The position numbers and the translations under genes were made by a program. This document shows, piece after piece, positions 61,032-64,000 of a DNA stretch of 64,000 bases (position 1 is the first letter of the stretch; each line of letters begins with the position of its first letter). The notes below the pieces were generated by a model. The model saw only the letters and a list, made by a program, of their open reading frames with translations. It had not been told where the DNA came from and ran no database searches. The DNA is from CAVVAL01 sp963742725 (lineage in GTDB: Bacteria > Actinomycetota > Actinomycetes > Mycobacteriales > Cryptosporangiaceae), in NCBI GenBank assembly GCA_963742725.1, contig CAVUMX010000001.1, forward strand, positions 1-64,000, in the 5' to 3' direction.

Positions 61032-62014
61032 TGCTCGTCCTCCACGACCACGTCGGCCTCAGGTTCAGCATCGGCGTCAGGTTCAGCCTCTTCGTCGCCG
61101 TACTCGTCGATCTCGATCGAGCTCTCGGTCGCGTCCGTGCCGCCGACCCACCGTACGTGGAGTTCGCCGAGCGCTTCGACCTGCTCGAACCCGAGCACGC
61201 CCTCCCGGTACAGCTCCAGCAGCGCCAGGAAGCGGGCGACGACCTCGAGGGTGCCGTCGCAGTCGTAGCAGAGCGCCCGGAACGTCGCGGCGCCGCTGCG
61301 CATGAGCCGGCTGCGCAGGATCGCGGCATGCTCGCGGACGCTGACCTTCGGCGCGTGGATGTGGTCGATCGAGACGGTGGGCGGCGGCTTCGGCGTGAGC
61401 GCCTGCGCGGCGAGTTCGGCGAACCGTTCGATGCCGATGCCGAGCAGCACCTCGGGGATGGCGTCGGCGAACCGGGCCTCCAGGCTGACCGCCCGGGGGT
61501 ACCGCTTGCCGGCGGTCGCCTCCTGCGCGGAGAGGAATGCGGCGACCTGCTTGTACGCGCGGTACTGGAGCAGGCGGGCGAACAGCAGGTCGCGGGCTTC
61601 GAGGAGGGCGAGGTCTTCCTCGTCGTCGATCTCGGCGGCGGGCAGGAGCCGGGCGGCCTTGAGGTCGAGCAGGGTCGCGGCGACGACCAGGAACTCGGTG
61701 GCCTGCCCGAGGTCCCACTCGGAGCCCATCGCGCGGATGTGGGCGATGAAGTCGTCGGTGACGGTGTGCAGCGAGACCTCGGTCACGTCCAGCTTGTGCT
61801 TGCTGATCAGCTGGAGCAGGAGGTCGAACGGCCCCTCGAAGTTGTCGAGCCGGACCTGGAACGCCCCGCCGGGTGCCTTCGAGCCGAACATCAACGACTC
61901 GGGTGCCACCTCGGCCTGACCAGAGCCCTCGACAGCCGGCGCAGAATCCTCAGCAGCCTCAGACGGCACAGCGGCGGGCGCCGCGTCGTCGGCGACCTGG
62001 GATTCCACGTTCAC
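61028..62014 (-). CDS. scpA: Segregation and condensation protein A (kleisin)
   Basis: 328 residues from GTG 62014. After an ~50-residue low-complexity N-terminus comes the kleisin core: FQVRLDNFEGPFDLLLQLI, HKLDVTEVSL, DDFIAHI, ATEFLVVAATLLDLKAARLL. The C-terminal winged helix holds VARFLALLELYREGVLGFEQ, and an acidic tail (EEAEPDADAEPEADVVVEDE) ends the protein. It links SMC heads and ScpB. It overlaps scpB by four bases and lies 49 bases from the S2P-like gene. Confidence 0.96.
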   Translation of the reverse strand: MNVESQVADDAAPAAVPSEAAEDSAPAVEGSGQAEVAPESLMFGSKAPGGAFQVRLDNFEGPFDLLLQLISKHKLDVTEVSLHTVTDDFIAHIRAMGSEWDLGQATEFLVVAATLLDLKAARLLPAAEIDDEEDLALLEARDLLFARLLQYRAYKQVAAFLSAQEATAGKRYPRAVSLEARFADAIPEVLLGIGIERFAELAAQALTPKPPPTVSIDHIHAPKVSVREHAAILRSRLMRSGAATFRALCYDCDGTLEVVARFLALLELYREGVLGFEQVEALGELHVRWVGGTDATESSIEIDEYGDEEAEPDADAEPEADVVVEDEQ

Positions 62015-62063
62015 CGGTTGACGGTAGCGCAGCGTGCGGCAGGGACGCGCACGGCGGCGCGCG

Positions 62064-62714
62064 TCACGACCAGAGAACGCGGAACGGGATGGCGACGACG
62101 TCGAGCAGGAACACGAACAGCGGCACGCCGGCGGCGAGCGGGATGATCATGCCGACGAGCAGGATCACGACGCCGATGTTCTGCTCGACGAGCCAGTGGT
62201 GCGCCCGGGCGAACCCCTGGCTCGGACGGTTGCCGGCGCGGCGGGCGAGCAGCCCCCAGCCGTCGAGCGGCGGCAGCGGCACGAGCGCGAGCAGGCCGAA
62301 GGCGAGCGTGGCGATCGCGAACGAGTACAGGAACTGCTCCCAGACGAGACCGATCGGTACGCCCCGGAACGCGTCGCCCACGCCGTGGATCTGGGGCAGC
62401 AGCCGGTCGCCGCCGAGCAGCACGTATCCGAGGAACGCGAGCTGGGACATGCCCAGCACCGCGAGCGGGCCGGCGATCAGCGCCGCCGGCCTCGCCTGGT
62501 CATCGGCCTTGCGGCCCCACCCGGTGCCGCCGATCACCGCCGCGACCGCGCCGAACACGTCGATGTCGCGGCGCGGGTCGAACAGCCGTTCCCGGCGCGC
62601 GAACGGACTCCGGTTGGCGATCAGATGCTGCACCACCGCACGGAGCACGACGGACGCAAGGAAACCCACCAGCAGCCCGAGAAACGCGAACGGGTGGAGG
62701 ATCGCGAGGATCAA
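62064..62714 (-). CDS. Site-2-protease-like membrane protein
   Basis: 216 residues with five or six hydrophobic segments. The C-terminal ALVPLPPLDGWGLLARRA matches the PPLDG (metal-Asp) motif of site-2 proteases. The usual HExxH is missing; VLRAVVQHLIA occupies its position, so proteolysis is unlikely. Proteins of this kind recur between parA and scpA in actinobacteria with no known role. It overlaps the small gene upstream by four bases. Confidence 0.8.
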   Translation of the reverse strand: MILAILHPFAFLGLLVGFLASVVLRAVVQHLIANRSPFARRERLFDPRRDIDVFGAVAAVIGGTGWGRKADDQARPAALIAGPLAVLGMSQLAFLGYVLLGGDRLLPQIHGVGDAFRGVPIGLVWEQFLYSFAIATLAFGLLALVPLPPLDGWGLLARRAGNRPSQGFARAHHWLVEQNIGVVILLVGMIIPLAAGVPLFVFLLDVVAIPFRVLWS

Positions 62715-63055
62715 CGGCTGCTCGGGTCGTCGTCGAGCCGGCGCACGAGTTCGGAGTCGGCGCCGTGTTCTTCCAGGTCGTGCAGCGCCATGGCGATGGC
62801 TTCGCGCACGATCCGGCCGCGGTCGACGGCGAGCCCGTGGTTGGCCCGCAACGCCAGCCGGGCCGACTCCAGGTCGAGAAGCTCCTGGGACGACACGTAC
62901 ACCGTGATCTTCTCGTCGTGCCGTTCACGCCCCGTCGAGCGCCGCTTCCGTCTGGACGGCAGCGGCGTGATGCCCGCGGGCAGTACCGGCTCCGACGACG
63001 TGCCGGTACGCCGGAACAGCTCGGCGACACCAGGGAGTTTCGCCTCTCGGGTCAT
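62711..63055 (-). CDS. Small ParA-linked protein, ribbon-helix-helix-like
   Basis: 114 residues from the ATG at 63055, overlapping the parA stop by four bases. A basic middle (PLPSRRKRRSTGRERHDEK) leads into ITVYVSSQELLDLESARLAL and GRIVREAIAMALHDLEEHGA, a strand-helix-helix pattern like a ribbon-helix-helix DNA-binding unit. It occupies the position of a ParB-type partner for this ParA and may load it on DNA. That role is inferred. Confidence 0.75.
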   Translation of the reverse strand: MTREAKLPGVAELFRRTGTSSEPVLPAGITPLPSRRKRRSTGRERHDEKITVYVSSQELLDLESARLALRANHGLAVDRGRIVREAIAMALHDLEEHGADSELVRRLDDDPSSR

Positions 63056-63987
63056 CGTGCAAGTACCTCCCGGGCGAGCGCGCGGTACGCCCTGGCCCCA
63101 CCGGAGCCGGGTGCCCACGTGGTGATCGGTTCTCCCGCCACCGTCGTCTCGGGGAACTTGACGGTGCGGGAGATGACGGTGTCGTAGACCTTGTCGCCAA
63201 ACGCTTCGACGACCCGCGAGAGTACCTGCCTGGCGTGCACAGTGCGAGAGTCGTACATCGTGGCGAGGATGCCTTCGAGTTCGAGGTCCGGGTTGAGACG
63301 GTCGCGGACCTTCTCGATCGTGTCGATCAGCATGGCCAGGCCGCGGAGGCTGAAGAACTCGCACTCCAGCGGCACGATCACGCCGTGCGCGCAGGTCAGC
63401 GCGTTGACGGTGAGCAGGCCGAGGGACGGCTGGCAGTCGATCAGGATGTAGTCGTAGTAGTCCATGACCGGCCGCAGCGACCGCTGCAGCGTCTGCTCGC
63501 GGGCCACCTCGTTGACCAGCTGGACTTCCGCCGCCGACAGGTCGATGTTGCTCGGCAGCAGGTGCAGGCCCTCGACGTTGGTCTTGACCCGGACGTCCTC
63601 GATCCCGACGCCCTTCTGCATGAGCAAGTTGTAGACGGTGAGGTCAAGCTCGTAGGGGCTGACGCCGAGGCCGACGGACAGGGCGCCCTGCGGGTCGAAG
63701 TCGAGCAGCAACACGCGACGGCCCGCTTCGGCCAGCGCGGCGCCGAGGTTGATCGTCGTCGTGGTCTTGCCGACGCCGCCCTTCTGATTGCACAGGGCGA
63801 TGACGCGAGCCGGGCCGTGCTCGTCGAGCGGCTTCGGCTTCTTCGGCTTCATCTCGGGCAGGTCAGGGCCTGCGTGCTCTTTCTTCAGGGCAGCGACGAT
63901 CCCCAGTGAGGCCAGATCCAGGGCAGTTTGTTCCATGCCGTCGGATTCGTCCTCTACCAATGGATTTGTCGACATGGTCATGAGCAC
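63052..63987 (-). CDS. ParA/Soj-like ATPase
   Basis: 311 residues from GTG 63987 (ATG 63981 and 63975 are alternatives behind GAAAGG). The deviant Walker A is CNQKGGVGKTTTTINLGAAL. LLLDFDPQGALSVGLG, DYILIDCQPSLGLLTVNAL and VPLECEFFSLRGLAMLI are the other ParA motifs. An ~55-residue acidic then basic N-terminal extension precedes the domain (MKPKKPKPLDEHG). It probably positions the SMC-loading complex or another cargo rather than being the main chromosomal ParA. It is first in view in the operon running to der. Confidence 0.93.
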   Translation of the reverse strand: MLMTMSTNPLVEDESDGMEQTALDLASLGIVAALKKEHAGPDLPEMKPKKPKPLDEHGPARVIALCNQKGGVGKTTTTINLGAALAEAGRRVLLLDFDPQGALSVGLGVSPYELDLTVYNLLMQKGVGIEDVRVKTNVEGLHLLPSNIDLSAAEVQLVNEVAREQTLQRSLRPVMDYYDYILIDCQPSLGLLTVNALTCAHGVIVPLECEFFSLRGLAMLIDTIEKVRDRLNPDLELEGILATMYDSRTVHARQVLSRVVEAFGDKVYDTVISRTVKFPETTVAGEPITTWAPGSGGARAYRALAREVLAR

Positions 63988-64000
63988 TTTGCCTTTCTGT

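Overview
The window is high-GC DNA from an actinomycete (Actinomycetota). The genus cannot be named from the sequence. The evidence is the ParA / small protein / S2P-like / scpA / scpB / rluB / aroH / cmk / der cluster, WXG100-type secretion substrates, GTG and TTG starts behind strong AGGAGG-type sites, an LPXTG sortase substrate, a fatty acyl-AMP ligase next to an acyl-CoA carboxylase subunit, and several LuxR-type ATPases of the LAL family.

Region 1 (1-15018, minus strand) is the highlight. A single frame stays open from a GTG at 14627 to the left edge, at least 4,875 codons, and encodes a giant modular protein. It begins with a CpnT-like/WXG100-like N-terminus. It carries four copies of an unrecognised ~85-residue spacer module. 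Between these sit a CyaA/edema-factor/ExoY-like domain, a His-containing GVVA domain followed by an OmpA-like stretch, a Fic-like domain with an altered motif, and a protein-glutaminase (deamidase) domain with an apparently intact Cys-His-Asp triad. A 112-residue WXG100-like protein lies immediately upstream. The pair looks like a type VII-secreted multi-effector polymorphic toxin.

Region 2 (15-31 kb) holds a secreted GH28-like beta-helix enzyme, a DUF5999 protein, an IclR regulator coupled to an ECF sigma factor, an M23 peptidase, an acyl-CoA carboxylase beta subunit beside a fatty acyl-AMP ligase, a secreted Asp-box (sialidase-fold) protein, a LAL regulator and a LysR regulator.

Region 3 (31-44 kb) is accessory: small proteins, a VOC-fold protein, a two-component system, and a secreted protein made of four 30-residue one-cysteine repeats. 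A near-identical ECF-type promoter precedes that repeat protein and one other small gene. Also here are an orphan sigma region 4 protein, a CAP-domain protein, a serine hydrolase, and several decayed genes (LuxR HTH, LPXTG protein, P450).

Region 4 (44-56.7 kb) has an ECF sigma factor, two more LAL regulators, an MFS exporter, a DUF1963 protein, a haloalkane dehalogenase and an integrase relic beside tRNA-Pro, which suggests an old integration site.

Region 5 (56.8-64 kb) is core: der, cmk, aroH, rluB, scpB, scpA, an S2P-like membrane protein, a small DNA-binding-like protein and parA. They are tightly packed, several with 4-base overlaps, in the usual actinobacterial chromosome-segregation/ribosome-assembly cluster.
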